DNA from: Dryocosmus kuriphilus
Taxonomy: Eukaryota > Arthropoda > Insecta > Hymenoptera > Cynipidae
Assembly (NCBI GenBank): GCA_038277395.1
Contig: CM076193.1
Coordinates: 83,591,583 to 83,655,582, forward strand
Direction of reading: 5' to 3'
DNA: 64,000 nucleotides
How positions within the stretch are numbered: the stretch's first letter is position 1; each line of letters begins with the position of its first letter. The position numbers were made by a program, and so were the translations under genes. The notes below the pieces were generated by a model, which was given only the letters and a program-made list of their open reading frames with translations, was not told where the DNA came from and made no database searches. Of this stretch, positions 1 to 13,646 are shown piece by piece.

Positions 1-471
1 GATTAGAGAAAGGCGATCATCGTTCTAATTTACAAGGGAAAAGGAGATAAGAGCGACTGCTCTAACTACAGAGCTATCAGCTTACTTAGTATCCCAGACA
101 AAGTATTTAGCAAAATGCTTATTCGCAAAGTCATGGAATAACGAAAGACAAGATATGGGAGGTCCAATACGGATCTATGCCAAGGAGATCATGTGAAGAT
201 CACATATTTAGCTTGCGGCAGATTACAGAAAAAAGTTTGAGAGTAAACAAAAAAGTTTTCTGCGCGTTCATTGACCTGCAGAAAGCTTTTGACAAGGTGG
301 ATAGAGTTAAACTTTTGAAAGTTCTGAAAGAGTATAGAGTCAGTGGTTGGCTTCTTAAATCAGTTAAAGCAATATATGAAAATAGTAGAGCGAGCGTAAG
401 GTACAACTGAGTGATTGGTTTGATATCAGGCAGGGAGTCAGACAAGGTTCCATCACGTCGTCGTGGTTATT

Positions 472-473
<2 letters not shown>
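1..473 (+). pseudogene. Non-LTR retrotransposon reverse transcriptase fragment
   Basis: Three overlapping plus-strand frames together read as the middle of a LINE reverse transcriptase. The first (about 15-140) carries a NYRAISLLS block and ends at a TAA. The second (177-410) carries FIDLQKAFDKVD, the RT box that holds the first catalytic aspartate. The third (about 420-473) carries RQGVRQGS followed by LFN, the box just before the YxDD motif. The changes of frame and the internal stops show it is not functional. It breaks off at the TA microsatellite before the YxDD box, and the 5' part lies outside the window. The exact clade cannot be told from this fragment. Confidence 0.8.

Positions 474-563
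<90 letters not shown>
474..563. repeat. (TA)n microsatellite
   Basis: About 45 uninterrupted TA dinucleotides separate the RT fragment from the 382-bp tandem array. Any open frame read through it (Ile-Tyr repeats) is an artefact. Confidence 0.98.
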
Positions 564-566
<3 letters not shown>

Positions 567-577
567 TCTACAAAATC

Positions 578-649
578 ACTGTGGACCGGATTTGAACCGG
601 CAACCTTCTCAATTCCAGTGAGACGCGCTACCAATTGAGCCACCACAGC
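578..649 (-). tRNA. tRNA-like copy 1, at the array edge
   Basis: The 72-nt block is canonical, but the sequence just downstream differs: a 'tttctacaaaatc' join to the TA microsatellite replaces the usual T6 run. This copy therefore lacks the normal terminator. Confidence 0.75.
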
Positions 650-952
650 CCACCAGTGAAAATTTTAGAACTTGTATTTACCCGATCTATGATGGAAAGA
701 TTCTGCGAAGAGTGTATTACGTCAGTACACTTAATGTATAGAACATTGTTATTTTTTATTTTTGATGGTAAATGTCTGAATAGAATTGATATTTGAAATT
801 CTTATAAGAAGGAAATTGGAAACTGACCTTTGCTTCAGACAATTTATAGAGTATTCAGAGGAGTTGAAAAGCAGGAAATCTACTTTATCTAAACTCAATG
901 ATAACTCTTTTTTAATATTTTAAAATAAAATCCGAAAATATACAAATTTTCT

Positions 953-958
953 AAAAAA
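953..958 (-). terminator. RNA polymerase III T6 terminator of the tRNA-like unit
   Basis: Six T residues on the minus strand lie a few bases past the acceptor stem. The same run follows most copies, as GATTTTTTAG, and is the standard eukaryotic Pol III stop. Confidence 0.6.
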
Positions 959-960
959 TC

Positions 961-1032
961 ACTGTGGACCGGATTTGAACCGGCAACCTTCTCAATTCCA
1001 GTGAGACGCGCTACCAATTGAGCCACCACAGC
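961..1032 (-). tRNA. tRNA-like gene, anticodon GGA, tRNA-Trp-like body (representative copy)
   Basis: On the minus strand it folds as a class I tRNA. The acceptor GCTGTGG pairs with CCACAGT (G-U at 1:72). The D stem GCTC/GCGC has one T12-C23 mismatch. The anticodon stem TCTCA/TGAGA is perfect, the loop CTGGAAT puts GGA at 34-36, the variable loop is 5 nt, and the T stem is GCCGG/CCGGT around TTCAAAT. Tertiary landmarks U8-A14, A15-U48, G18G19, T54T55C56 and A58 are all present. The A box TGGCTCAATTG and B box GGTTCAAATCC match consensus, and T6 follows the acceptor. GGA would read UCC/UCU (Ser), but Ser tRNAs have a long variable arm and eukaryotes normally use AGA. From memory, the D arm, 26-29, variable loop and T loop match tRNA-Trp. 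Function as a tRNA is unproven. Confidence 0.8.
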
Positions 1033-2871
1033 CCACCAGTGAAAATTTTAGAACTTGTATTTACCCGATCTATGATGGAAAGATTCAGCGTAGAGTGTAT
1101 TACGTCAGTACACTTAATGTATAGAACATTGTTATTTTTTATTTTTGATGGTAAATGTCTGAATAGAATTGATATTTGAAATTCTTATAAGAAGGAAATT
1201 GGAAACTGACCTTTGCTTCAGACAATTTATAGAGTATTCAGAGGAGTTGAAAAGCAGGAAATCTACTTTATCTAAACTCAATGATAACTCTTTTTAATAT
1301 TTTAAAATAAAATCCGAAAATATACAAATTTTCTAAAAAATCACTGTGGACCGGATTTGAACCGGCAACCTTCTCAATTCCAGTGAGACGCGCTACCAAT
1401 TGAGCCACCACAGCCCACCAGTGAAAATTTTAGAACTTGTATTTACCCGATCTATGATGGAAAGATTCAGCGTAGAGTGTATTACGTCAGTACACTTAAT
1501 GTATAGAACATTGTTATTTTTTATTTTTGATGGTAAATGTCTGAATAGAATTGATATTTGAAATTCTTATAAGAAGGAAATTGGAAACTGACCTTTGCTT
1601 CAGACAATTTTATAGAGTATTCAGAGGAGCTGAAAAGCAGGAAATCTACTTTATCTAAACTCAATGATAACTCTTTTTACGATTTTTAAATAAAATCCGA
1701 AAATATACAAATTTTCTAAAAAATCACTGTGGACCGGATTTGAACCGGCAACCTTCTCAATTCCAGTGAGACGCGCTACCAATTGAGCCACCACAGCCCA
1801 CCAGTGAAAATTTTAGAACTTGTATTTACCCGATCTATGATGGAAAGATTCAGCGAAGAGTGTATTACGTCAGTACACATAATGTATAGAACATTGTTAT
1901 TTTTTATTTTTGAAGGTAAATGTCTGAATAGAATTGATATTTGAAATTCTTATAAGAAGGAAATTGGAAAGTGACCTTTGCTTCAGACAATTTATAGAGT
2001 ATTCAGAGGAGTTGAAAAGCAGGAAATCTACTTTATCTAAACTCAATGATAACTCTTTTTACGATTTTTAAATAAAATCCGAAAATATACAAATTTTCTA
2101 AAAAATCACTGTGGACCGGATTTGAACCGGCAACCTTCTCAATTCCAGTGAGACGCGCTACCAATTGAGCCACCACAGCCCACCAGTGAAAATTTTAGAA
2201 CTTGTATTTACCCGATCTATGATGGAAAGATTCAGCGAAGAGTGTATTACGTCAGTACACATAATGTATAGAACATTGTTATTTTTTATTTTTGATGGTA
2301 AATGTCTGAATAGAATTGATATTTGAAATTCTTATAAGAAGGAAATTGGAAACTGACCTTTGCTTGAGACAATTTATAGAGTATTCAGAGGAGTTGAAAA
2401 GCAGGAAATCTACTTTATCTAAACTCAATGATAACTCTTTTTACGATTTTTAAATAAAATCCGAAAATATACAAATTTTCTAAGAAATCACTGTGGACCG
2501 GATTTGAACCGGCAACCTTCTCAATTCCAGTGAGACGCGCTACCAATTGAGCCACCACAGCCCACCAGTGAAAATTTTAGAACTTGTATTTACCCGATCT
2601 ATGATGGAAAGATTCAGCGAAGAGTGTATTACGTCAGTACACTTAATGTATAGAACATTGTTATTTTTTATTTTTGATGGTAAATGTCTGAATAGAATTG
2701 ATATTTGAAATTCTTATAAGAAGGAAATTGGAAAGTGACCTTTGCTTCAGACAATTTTTAGAGTATTCAGAGGAGTTGAAAAGCAGGAAATCTACTTTAT
2801 CTAAACTCAATGATAACTCTTTTTACGATTTTTAAATAAAATCCGAAAATATACAAATATTCTAAAAAATC

Positions 2872-2943
2872 ACTGTGGACCGGATTTGAACCGGCAACCT
2901 TCTCAATTCCAGTGAGAGGTGCTACCAATTGAGCCACCACAGC
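2872..2943 (-). tRNA. tRNA-like copy with altered D stem
   Basis: The 3' D-stem strand is GCAC instead of GCGC and residue 26 is C. This adds a second D-stem mismatch. The copy at 4019-4090 has the same changes, which marks a three-unit duplication. Confidence 0.7.
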
Positions 2944-4018
2944 CCACCAGTGAAAATTTTAGAACTTGTATTTACCCGATCTATGATGGAAAGATTCAGC
3001 GAAGAGTGTATTACGTCAGTACACTTAATGTATAGAACATTGTTATTTTTTATTTTTGATGGTAAATGTCTGAATAGAATTGATATTTGAAATTCTTATA
3101 AGAAGGAAATTGGAAACTGACCTTTGCTTCAGACAATTTATAGAGTATTCAGAGGAGTTGAAAAGCAGGAAATCTACTTTATCTAAACTCAATGATAACT
3201 CTTTTTACGATTTTTAAATAAAATCCGAAAATATACAAATTTTCTAAAAAATCACTGTGGACCGGATTTGAACCGGCAACCTTCTCAATTCCAGTGAGAC
3301 GCGCTACCAATTGAGCCACCACAGCCCACCAGTGAAAATTTTAGAACTTGTATTTACCCGATCTATGATGGAAAGATTCAGCGAAGAGTGTATTACGTCA
3401 GTACACTTAATGTATAGAACATTGTTATTTTTTATTTTTGATGGTAAATGTCTGAATAGAATTGATATTCGAAATTCTTATAAGAAGGAAATTGGAAACT
3501 GACCTTTGCTTCAGACAATTTATAGAGTATTCAGAGGAGTTGAAAAGCAGGAAATCTACTTTGTCTAAAACTCAATGATAACTCTTTTTAATATTTTAAA
3601 ATAAAATCCGAAAATATACAAATTTTCTAAAAAATCACTGTGGACCGGATTTGAACCGGCAACCTTCTCAATTCCAGTGAGACGCGCTACCAATTGAGCC
3701 ACCACAGCCCACCAGTGAAAATTTTAGAACTTGTATTTACCCGATCTATGATGGAAAGATTCAGCGAAGAGTGTATTACGTCAGTACACTTAATGTATAG
3801 AACATTGTTATTTTTTATTTTTGATGGTAAATGTCTGAATAGAATTGATATTTGAAATTCTTATAAGAAGGAAATTGGAAAGTGACCTTTGCTTCAGACA
3901 ATTTTTAGAGTATTCAGAGGAGTTGAAAAGCAGGAAATCTACTTTATCTAAACTCAATGATAACTCTTTTTACGATTTTTAAATAAAATCCGAAAATATA
4001 CAAATATTCTAAAAAATC

Positions 4019-4090
4019 ACTGTGGACCGGATTTGAACCGGCAACCTTCTCAATTCCAGTGAGAGGTGCTACCAATTGAGCCACCACAGC
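4019..4090 (-). tRNA. tRNA-like copy with altered D stem (sister of 2872)
   Basis: It carries the same GCAC and C26 changes, and the same upstream CAAATATTC spacer variant, as the 2872 copy. Confidence 0.7.
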
Positions 4091-7076
4091 CCACCAGTGA
4101 AAATTTTAGAACTTGTATTTACCCGATCTATGATGGAAAGATTCAGCGAAGAGTGTATTACGTCAGTACACTTAATGTATAGAACATTGTTATTTTTTAT
4201 TTTTGATGGTAAATGTCTGAATAGAATTGATATTCGAAATTCTTATAAGAAGGAAATTGGAAACTGACCTTTGCTTCAGACAATTTATAGAGTATTCAGA
4301 GGAGTTGAAAAGCAGGAAATCTACTTTATCTAAACTCAATGATAACTCTTTTTACGATTTTTAAATAAAATCCGAAAATATACAAATTTTCTAAAAAATC
4401 ACTGTGGACCGGATTTGAACCGGCAACCTTCTCAATTCCAGTGAGACGCGCTACCAATTGAGCCACCACAGCCCACCAGTGAAAATTTTAGAACTTGTAT
4501 TTACCCGATCTATGATGGAAAGATTCAGCGAAGAGTGTATTACGTCAGTACACTTAATGTATAGAACATTGTTATTTTTTATTTTTGATGGTAAATGTCT
4601 GAATAGAATTGATATTCGAAATTCTTATAAGAAGGAAATTGGAAACTGACCTTTGCTTCAGACAATTTATAGAGTATTCAGAGGAGTTGAAAAGCAGGAA
4701 ATCTACTTTGTCTAAACTCAATGATAACTCTTTTTACGATTTTTAAATAAAATCCGAAAATATACAAATTTTCTAAAAAATCACTGTGGACCGGATTTGA
4801 ACCGGCAACCTTCTCAATTCCAGTGAGACGCGCTACCAATTGAGCCACCACAGCCCACCAGTGAAAATTTTAGAACTTGTATTTACCCGATCTATGATGG
4901 AAAGATTCAGCGAAGAGTGTATTACGTCAGTACACTTAATGTATAGAACATTGTTATTTTTTATTTTTGATGGTAAATGTCTGAATAGAATTCATATTTG
5001 AAATTCTTATAAGAAGGAAATTGGAAACTGACCTTTGCTTCAGAAAATTTATAGAGTATTCAGAGGAGTTGAAAAGCAGGAAATCTACTTTGTCTAAACT
5101 CAATGATAACTCTTTTTACGATTTTTAAATAAAATCCGAAAATATACAAATTTTCTAAAAAATCACTGTGGACCGGATTTGAACCGGCAACCTTCTCAAT
5201 TCCAGTGAGACGCGCTACCAATTGAGCCACCACAGCCCACCAGTGAAAATTTTAGAACTTGTATTTACCCGATCTATGATGGAAAGATTCAGCGAAGAGT
5301 GTATTACGTCAGTACACTTAATGTATAGAACATTGTTATTTTTTATTTTTGATGGTAAATGTCTGAATAGAATTGATATTTGAAATTCTTATAAGAAGGA
5401 AATTGGAAACTGACCTTTGCTTCAGACAATTTATAGAGTATTCAGAGGAGTTGAAAAGCAGGAAATCTACTTTATCTAAACTCAATGATAACTCTTTTTA
5501 ATATTTTAAAATAAAATCCGAAAATATACAAATTTTCTAAAAAATCACTGTGGACCGGATTTGAACCGGCAACCTTCTCAATTCCAGTGAGACGCGCTAC
5601 CAATTGAGCCACCACAGCCCACCAGTGAAAATTTTAGAACTTGTATTTACCCGATCTATGATGGAAAGATTCAGCGTAGAGTGTATTACGTCAGTACACT
5701 TAATGTATAGAACATTGTTATTTTTTATTTTTGATGGTAAATGTCTGAATAGAATTGATATTTGAAATTCTTATAAGAAGGAAATTGGAAACTGACCTTT
5801 GCTTCAGACAATTTATAGAGTATTCAGAGGAGTTGAAAAGCAGGAAATCTACTTTATCTAAACTCAATGATAACTCTTTTTACGATTTTTAAATAAAATC
5901 CGAAAATATACAAATTTTCTAAAAAATCACTGTGGACCGGATTTGAACCGGCAACCTTCTCAATTCCAGTGAGACGCGCTACCAATTGAGCCACCACAGC
6001 CCACCAGTGACAATTTTAGAACTTGTATTTACCCGATCTATGATGGAAAGATTCAGCGAAGAGTGTATTACGTTAGTACACATAATGTATAGAACATTGT
6101 TATTTTTTATTTTTGAAGGTAAATGTCTGAATAGAATTGATATTTGAAATTCTTATAAGAAGGAAATTGGAAAGTGACCTTTGCTTCAGACAATTTATAG
6201 AGTATTCAGAGGAGTTGAAAAGCAGGAAATCTACTTTATCTAAACTCAATGATAACTCTTTTTACGATTTTTAAATAAAATCCGAAAATATACAAATTTT
6301 CTAAAAAATCACTGTGGACCGGATTTGAACCGGCAACCTTCTCAATTCCAGTGAGACGCGCTACCAATTGAGCCACCACAGCCCACCAGTGAAAATTTTA
6401 GAACTTGTATTTACCCGATCTATGATGGAAAGATTCAGCGAAGAGTGTATTACGTCAGTACACATAATGTATAGAACATTGTTATTTTTTATTTTTGAAG
6501 GTAAATGTCTGAATAGAATTGATATTTGAAATTCTTATAAGAAGGAAATTGGAAAGTGACCTTTGCTTCAGACAATTTATAGAGTATTCAGAGGAGTTGA
6601 AAAGCAGGAAATCTACTTTATCTAAACTCAATGATAACTCTTTTTACGATTTTTAAATAAAATCCGAAAATATACAAATTTTCTAAAAAATCACTGTGGA
6701 CCGGATTTGAACCGGCAACCTTCTCAATTCCAGTGAGACGCGCTACCAATTGAGCCACCACAGCCCACCAGTGAAAATTTTAGAACTTGTATTTACCCGA
6801 TCTATGATGGAAAGATTCAGCGAAGAGTGTATTACGTCAGTACACATAATGTATAGAACATTGTTATTTTTTTTATTTTTGATGGTAAATGTCTGAATAG
6901 AATTGATATTTGAAATTCTTATAAGAAGGAAATTGGAAACTGACCTTTGCTTCAGACAATTTATAGAGTATTCAGAGGAGTTGAAAAGCAGGAAATCTAC
7001 TTTATCTAAACTCAGTGATAACTCTTTTTACGATTTTTAAATAAAATCCGAAAATATACAAATTTTCTAAAAAATC

Positions 7077-7148
7077 ACTGTGGACCGGATTTGAACCGGC
7101 AACCTTCTCAATTCTAGTGAGACGCGCTACCAATTGAGCCACCACAGC
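7077..7148 (-). tRNA. tRNA-like copy with anticodon AGA
   Basis: The anticodon loop reads CTAGAAT, so the anticodon is AGA rather than GGA. AGA is the usual eukaryotic Ser anticodon (read as IGA after editing), although the body still has a short variable loop. The rest is canonical. This is the only copy in which I saw a changed anticodon. Confidence 0.7.
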
Positions 7149-7458
7149 CCACCAGTGAAAATTTTAGAACTTGTATTTACCCGATCTATGATGGAAAGAT
7201 TCAGCGAAGAGTGTATTACGTCAGTACACTTAATGTATAGAACATTGTTATTTTTTATTTTTGATGGTAAATGTCTGAATAGAATTGATATTTGAAATTC
7301 TTATAAGAAGGAAATTGGAAACTGACCTTTGCTTCAGACAATTTTTAGAGTATTCAGAGGAGTTGAAAAGCAGGAAATCTACTTTATCTAAACTCAATGA
7401 TAACTCTTTTTACGATTTTTAAATAAAATCCGAAAATATACAAATATTCTAAAAAATC

Positions 7459-7530
7459 ACTGTGGACCGGATTTGAACCGGCAACCTTCTCAATTCCAGT
7501 GAGAGGCGCTACCAATTGAGCCACCACAGC
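7459..7530 (-). tRNA. tRNA-like copy with C26
   Basis: It differs from the common form by one base at residue 26. It shares the CAAATATTC spacer variant with the copies at 2872 and 4019, and with the inverted copy at 18239. Confidence 0.7.
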
Positions 7531-9368
7531 CCACCAGTGAAAATTTTAGAACTTGTATTTACCCGATCTATGATGGAAAGATTCAGCGAAGAGTGTATTA
7601 CGTCAGTACACTTAATGTATAGAACATTGTTATTTTTTATTTTTGATGGTAAATGTCTGAATAGAATTGATATTTGAAATTCTTATAAGAAGGAAATTGG
7701 AAACTGACCTTTGCTTCAGACAATTTATAGAGTATTCAGAGGAGTTGAAAAGCAGGAAATCTCCTTTATCTAAACTCAATGATAACTCTTTTTACGATTT
7801 TTAAATAAAATCCGAAAATATACAAATTTTCTAAAAAATCACTGTGGACCGGATTTGAACCGGCAACCTTCTCAATTCCAGTGAGACGCGCTACCAATTG
7901 AGCCACCACAGCCCACCAGTGAAAATTTTAGAACTTGTATTTACCCGATCTATGATGGAAAGATTCAGCGAAGAGTGTATTACGTCAGTACACTTAATGT
8001 ATAGAACATTGTTATTTTTTATTTTTGATGGTAAATGTCTGAATAGAATTGATATTTGAAATTCTTATAAGAAGGAAATTGGAAACTGACCTTTGCTTCA
8101 GACAATTTATAGAGTATTCAGAGGAGTTGAAAAGCAGGAAATCTACTTTGTCTAAACTCAATGATAACTCTTTTTACGATTTTTAAATAAAATCCGAAAA
8201 TATACAAATTTTCTAAAAAATCACTGTGGACCGGATTTGAACCGGCAACCTTCTCAATTCCAGTGAGACGCGCTACCAATTGAGCCACCACAGCCCACCA
8301 GTGAAAATTTTAGAACTTGTATTTACCCGATCTATGATGGAAAGATTCAGCGAAGAGTGTATTACGTCAGTACACTTAATGTATAGAACATTGTTATTTT
8401 TTATTTTTGATGGTAAATGTCTGAATAGAATTGATATTTGAAATTCTTATAAGAAGGAAATTGGAAACTGACCTTTGCTTCAGACAATTTATGGAGTATT
8501 CAGAGGAGTTGAAAAGCAGGAAATCTACTTTGTCTAAACTCAATGATAACTCTTTTTACGATTTTTAAATAAAATCCGAAAATATACAAATTTTCTAAAA
8601 AATCACTGTGGACCGGATTTGAACCGGCAACCTTCTCAATTCCAGTGAGACGCGCTACCAATTGAGCCACCACAGCCCACCAGTGAAAATTTTAGAACTT
8701 GTATTTACCCGATCTATGATGGAAAGATTCAGCGAAGAGTGTATTACGTCAGTACACTTAATGTATAGAACATTGTTATTTTTTATTTTTGATGGTAAAT
8801 GTCTGAATAGAATTGATATTTGAAATTCTTATAAGAAGGAAATTGGAAACTGACCTTTGCTTCAGACAATTTATAGAGTATTCAGAGGAGTTGAAAAGCA
8901 GGAAATCTACTTTATCTAAACTCAATGATAACTCTTTTTACGATTTTAAAATAAAATCCGAAAATATACAAATTTTCTAAAAAATCACTGTGGACCGGAT
9001 TTGAACCGGCAACCTTCTCAATTCCAGTGAGACGCGCTACCAATTGAGCCACCACAGCCCACCAGTGAAAATTTTAGAACTTGTATTTACCCGATCTATG
9101 ATGGAAAGATTCAGCGAAGAGTGTATTACGTCAGTACACTTAATGTATAGAACATTGTTATTTTTTATTTTTGATGGTAAATGTCTGAATAGAATTGATA
9201 TTTGAAATTCTTATAAGAAGGAAATTGGAAACTGACCTTTGCTTCAGACAATTTATAGAGTATTCAGAGGAGTTGAAAAGCAGGAAATCTACTTTATCTA
9301 AACTCAATGATAACTCTTTTTACGATTTTTAAATAAAATCCGAAAATATACAAATTTTCTAAAAAATC

Positions 9369-9447
9369 ACTGTGGACCGGATTTGAACCGGCAAACCTTC
9401 TCTAAAAAAATTCCAGTGAGACGCGCTACCAATTGAGCCACCACAGC
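9369..9447 (-). pseudogene. tRNA-like copy broken by a 7-nt insertion
   Basis: An extra A in the variable loop and extra TAAAAAA in the 3' anticodon stem destroy the anticodon arm. This explains the 389-bp unit. The A and B boxes are still present, so transcription is possible but a tRNA fold is not. Confidence 0.8.
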
Positions 9448-10521
9448 CCACCAGTGAAAATTTTAGAACTTGTATTTACCCGATCTATGATGGAAAGATT
9501 CAGCGAAGAGTGTATTACGTCAGTACACTTAATGTATAGAACATTGTTATTTTTTATTTTTGATGGTAAATGTCTGAATAGAATTGATATTTGAAATTCT
9601 TATAAGAAGGAAATTGGAAAGTGACCTTTGCTTCAGACAATTTATAGAGTATTCAGAGGAGTTGAAAAGCAGGAAATCTACTTTATCTAAACTCAATGAT
9701 AACTCTTTTTACGATTTTTAAATAAAATCCGAAAATATACAAATTTTCTAAAAAATCACTGTGGACCGGATTTGAACCGGCAACCTTCTCAATTCCAGTG
9801 AGACGCGCTACCAATTGAGCCACCACAGCCCACCAGTGAAAATTTTAGAACTTGTATTTACCCGATCTATGATGGGAAGATTCAGTGAAGAGTGTATTAC
9901 GTCAGTACACTTAATGTATAGAACATTGTTATTTTTTATTTTTGATGGTAAATGTCTGAATAGAATTGATATTTGAAATTCTTATAAGAAGGAAATTGGA
10001 AACTGACCTTTGCTTCAGACAATTTATAGAGTATTCAGAGGAGTTGAAAAGCAGGAAATCTACTTTATCTAAACTCAATGATAACTCTTTTTACGATTTT
10101 TAAATAAAATCCGAAAATATACAAATTTTCTAAAAAATCACTGTGGACCGGATTTGAACCGGCAACCTTCTCAATTCCAGTGAGACGCGCTACCAATTGA
10201 GCCACCACAGCCCACCAGTGAAAATTTTAGAACTTGTATTTACCCGATCTATGATGGAAAGATTCAGCGAAGAGTGTATTACGTCAGTACACTTAATGTA
10301 TAGAACATTGTTATTTTTTATTTTTGATGGTAAATGTCTGAATAGAATTGATATTTGAAATTCTTATAAGAAGGAAATTGGAAACTGACCTTTGCTTCAG
10401 ACAATTTATAGAGTATTCAGAGGAGTTGAAAAGCAGGAAATCTACTTTATCTAAACTCAATGATAACTCTTTTTACGATTTTTAAATAAAATCCGAAAAT
10501 ATACAAATTTTCTAAAAAATC

Positions 10522-10592
10522 ACTGTGGACCGGATTTGAACCGGCAACCTTCTCAATTCCAGTGAGAGCGCTACCAATTGAGCCACCACAGC
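10522..10592 (-). tRNA. 71-nt tRNA-like copy, one base lost near residue 26
   Basis: One base is missing between the D and anticodon stems. The same deletion recurs at 13576-13646, which is part of the eight-unit duplication. Confidence 0.65.
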
Positions 10593-10902
10593 CCACCAGT
10601 GAAAATTTTAGAACTTGTATTTACCCGATCTATGATGGAAAGATTCAGCGAAGAGTGTATTACGTCAGTACACTTAATGTATAGAACATTGTTATTTTTT
10701 ATTTTTGTTGGTAAATGTCTGAATAGAATTGATATTTGAAATTCTTATAAGAAGGAAATTGGAAACTGACCTTTGCTTCAGACAATTTATAGAGTATTCA
10801 GAGGAGTTGAAAAGCAGGAAATCTACTTTATCTAAACTCAATGATAACTCTTTTTACGATTTTTAAATAAAATCCGAAAATATACAAATTTTCTAAAAAA
10901 TC

Positions 10903-10973
10903 ACTGTGGACCGGATTTGAACCGGCAACCTTCTCAATTCCAGTGAGACGCGCTACAATTGAGCCACCACAGC
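10903..10973 (-). tRNA. 71-nt tRNA-like copy, one base lost in the D loop
   Basis: The D loop lacks one of the conserved G18G19 residues. This would weaken contact with the T loop and also damages the A box. Confidence 0.6.
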
Positions 10974-13575
10974 CCACCAGTGAAAATTTTAGAACTTGTA
11001 TTTACCCGATCTATGATGGAAAGATTCAGCGAAGAGTGTATTACGTCAGTACACTTAATGTATAGAACATTGTTATTTTTTATTTTTGATGGTAAATGTC
11101 TGAATAGAATTGATATTTGAAATTCTTATAAGAAGGAAATTGGAAACTGACCTTTGCTTCAGACAATTTATAGAGTATTCAGAGGAGTTGAAAAGCAGGA
11201 AATCTACTTTATCTAAACTCAATGATAACTCTTTTTACGATTTTTAAATAAAATCCGAAAATATACAAATTTTCTAAAAAATCACTGTGGACCGGATTTG
11301 AACCGGCAACCTTCTCAATTCCAGTGAGACGCGCTACCAATTGAGCCACCACAGCCCACCAGTGAAAATTTTAGAACTTGTATTTACCCGATCTATGATG
11401 GAAAGATTCAGCGAAGAGTGTATTACGTCAGTACACTTAATGTATAGAACATTGTTATTTTTTATTTTTGATGGTAAATGTCTGAATAGAATTGATATTT
11501 GAAATTCTTATAAGAAGGAAATTGGAAACTGACCTTTGCTTCAGACAATTTATTGAGTATTCAGAGGAGTTGAAAAGCAGGAAATCTACTTTATCTAAAC
11601 TCAATGATAACTCTTTTTACGATTTTTAAATAAAATCCGAAAATATACAAATTTTCTAAAAAATCACTGTGGACCGGATTTGAACCGGCAACCTTCTCAA
11701 TTCCAGTGAGACGCGCTACCAATTGAGCCACCACAGCCCACCAGTGAAAATTTTAGAACTTGTATTTACCCGATCTATGATGGAAAGATTCAGCGAAGAG
11801 TGTATTACGTCAGTACACTTAATGTATAGAACATTGTTATTTTTTATTTTTGATGGTAAATGTCTGAATAGAATTGATATTTGAAATTCTTATAAGAAGG
11901 AAATTGGAAACTGACCTTTGCTTCAGACAATTTATAGAGTATTCAGAGGAGTTGAACAGCAGGAAATCTACTTTATCTAAACTCAATGATAACTCTTTTT
12001 ACGATTTTTAAATAAAATCCGAAAATATACAAATTTTCTAAAAAATCACTGTGGACCGGATTTGAACCGGCAACCTTCTCAATTCCAGTGAGACGCGCTA
12101 CCAATTGAGCCACCACAGCCCACCAGTGAAAATTTTAGAACTTGTATTTACCCGATCTATGATGGAAAGATTCAGCGAAGAGTGTATTACGTCAGTACAC
12201 TTAATGTATAGAACATTGTTATTTTTTATTTTTGATGGTAAATGTCTGAATAGAATTGATATTTGAAATTCTTATAAGAAGGAAATTGGAAAGTGACCTT
12301 TGCTTCAGACAATTTATAGAGTATTCAGAGGAGTTGAAAAGCAGGAAATCTACTTTATCTAAACTCAATGATAACTCTTTTTACGATTTTTAAATAAAAT
12401 CCGAAAATATACAAATTTTCTAAAAAATCACTGTGGACCGGATTTGAACCGGCAACCTTCTCAATTCCAGTGAGACGCGCTACCAATTGAGCCACCACAG
12501 CCCACCAGTGAAAATTTTAGAACTTGTATTTACCCGATCTATGATGGAAAGATTCAGCGAAGAGTGTATTACGTCAGTACACTTAATGTATAGAACATTG
12601 TTATTTTTTATTTTTGAAGGTAAATGTCTGAATAGAATTGATATTTGAAATTCTTATAAGAAGGAAATTGGAAAGTGACCTTTGCTTCAGACAATTTATA
12701 GAGTATTCAGAGGAGTTGAAAAGCAGGAAATCTACTTTATCTAAACTCAATGATAACTCTTTTTACGATTTTTAAATAAAATCCGAAAATATACAAATTT
12801 TCTAAAAAATCACTGTGGACCGGATTTGAACCGGCAACCTTCTCAATTCCAGTGAGACGCGCTACCAATTGAGCCACCACAGCCCACCAGTGAAAATTTT
12901 AGAACTTGTATTTACCCGATCTATGATGGAAAGATTCAGTGAAGAGTGTATTACGTCAGTACACTTAATGTATAGAACATTGTTATTTTTTATTTTTGAT
13001 GGTAAATGTCTGAATAGAATTGATATTTGAAATTCTTATAAGAAGGAAATTGGAAACTGACCTTTGCTTCAGACAATTTATAGAGTATTCAGAGGAGTTG
13101 AAAAGCAGGAAATCTACTTTATCTAAACTCAATGATAACTCTTTTTACGATTTTTAAATAAAATCCGAAAATATACAAATTTTCTAAAAAATCACTGTGG
13201 ACCGGATTTGAACCGGCAACCTTCTCAATTCCAGTGAGACGCGCTACCAATTGAGCCACCACAGCCCACCAGTGAAAATTTTAGAACTTGTATTTACCCG
13301 ATCTATGATGGAAAGATTCAGCGAAGAGTGTATTACGTCAGTACACTTAATGTATAGAACATTGTTATTTTTTATTTTTGATGGTAAATGTCTGAATAGA
13401 ATTGATATTTGAAATTCTTATAAGAAGGAAATTGGAAACTGACCTTTGCTTCAGACAATTTATAGAGTATTCAGAGGAGTTGAAAAGCAGGAAATCTACT
13501 TTATCTAAACTCAATGATAACTCTTTTTACGATTTTTAAATAAAATCCGAAAATATACAAATTTTCTAAAAAATC

Positions 13576-13646
13576 ACTGTGGACCGGATTTGAACCGGCA
13601 ACCTTCTCAATTCCAGTGAGAGCGCTACCAATTGAGCCACCACAGC
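13576..13646 (-). tRNA. 71-nt tRNA-like copy, duplicate of 10522
   Basis: It has the same one-base loss as the copy exactly 3,054 bp upstream. The same rare TTGTTGG change also occurs in the following spacer of both. Confidence 0.65.

Noticed and set aside
961..1032. Genuine tRNA-Ser gene
   Set aside because: The anticodon GGA would suggest Ser, but the variable loop is 5 nt and the body looks like tRNA-Trp, so I did not assign an amino acid.
3311..4649. Repeated 63-codon open frames in array units
   Set aside because: They open only in units where one TGA is changed to CGA, start inside the tRNA-like block, and show no codon constraint.
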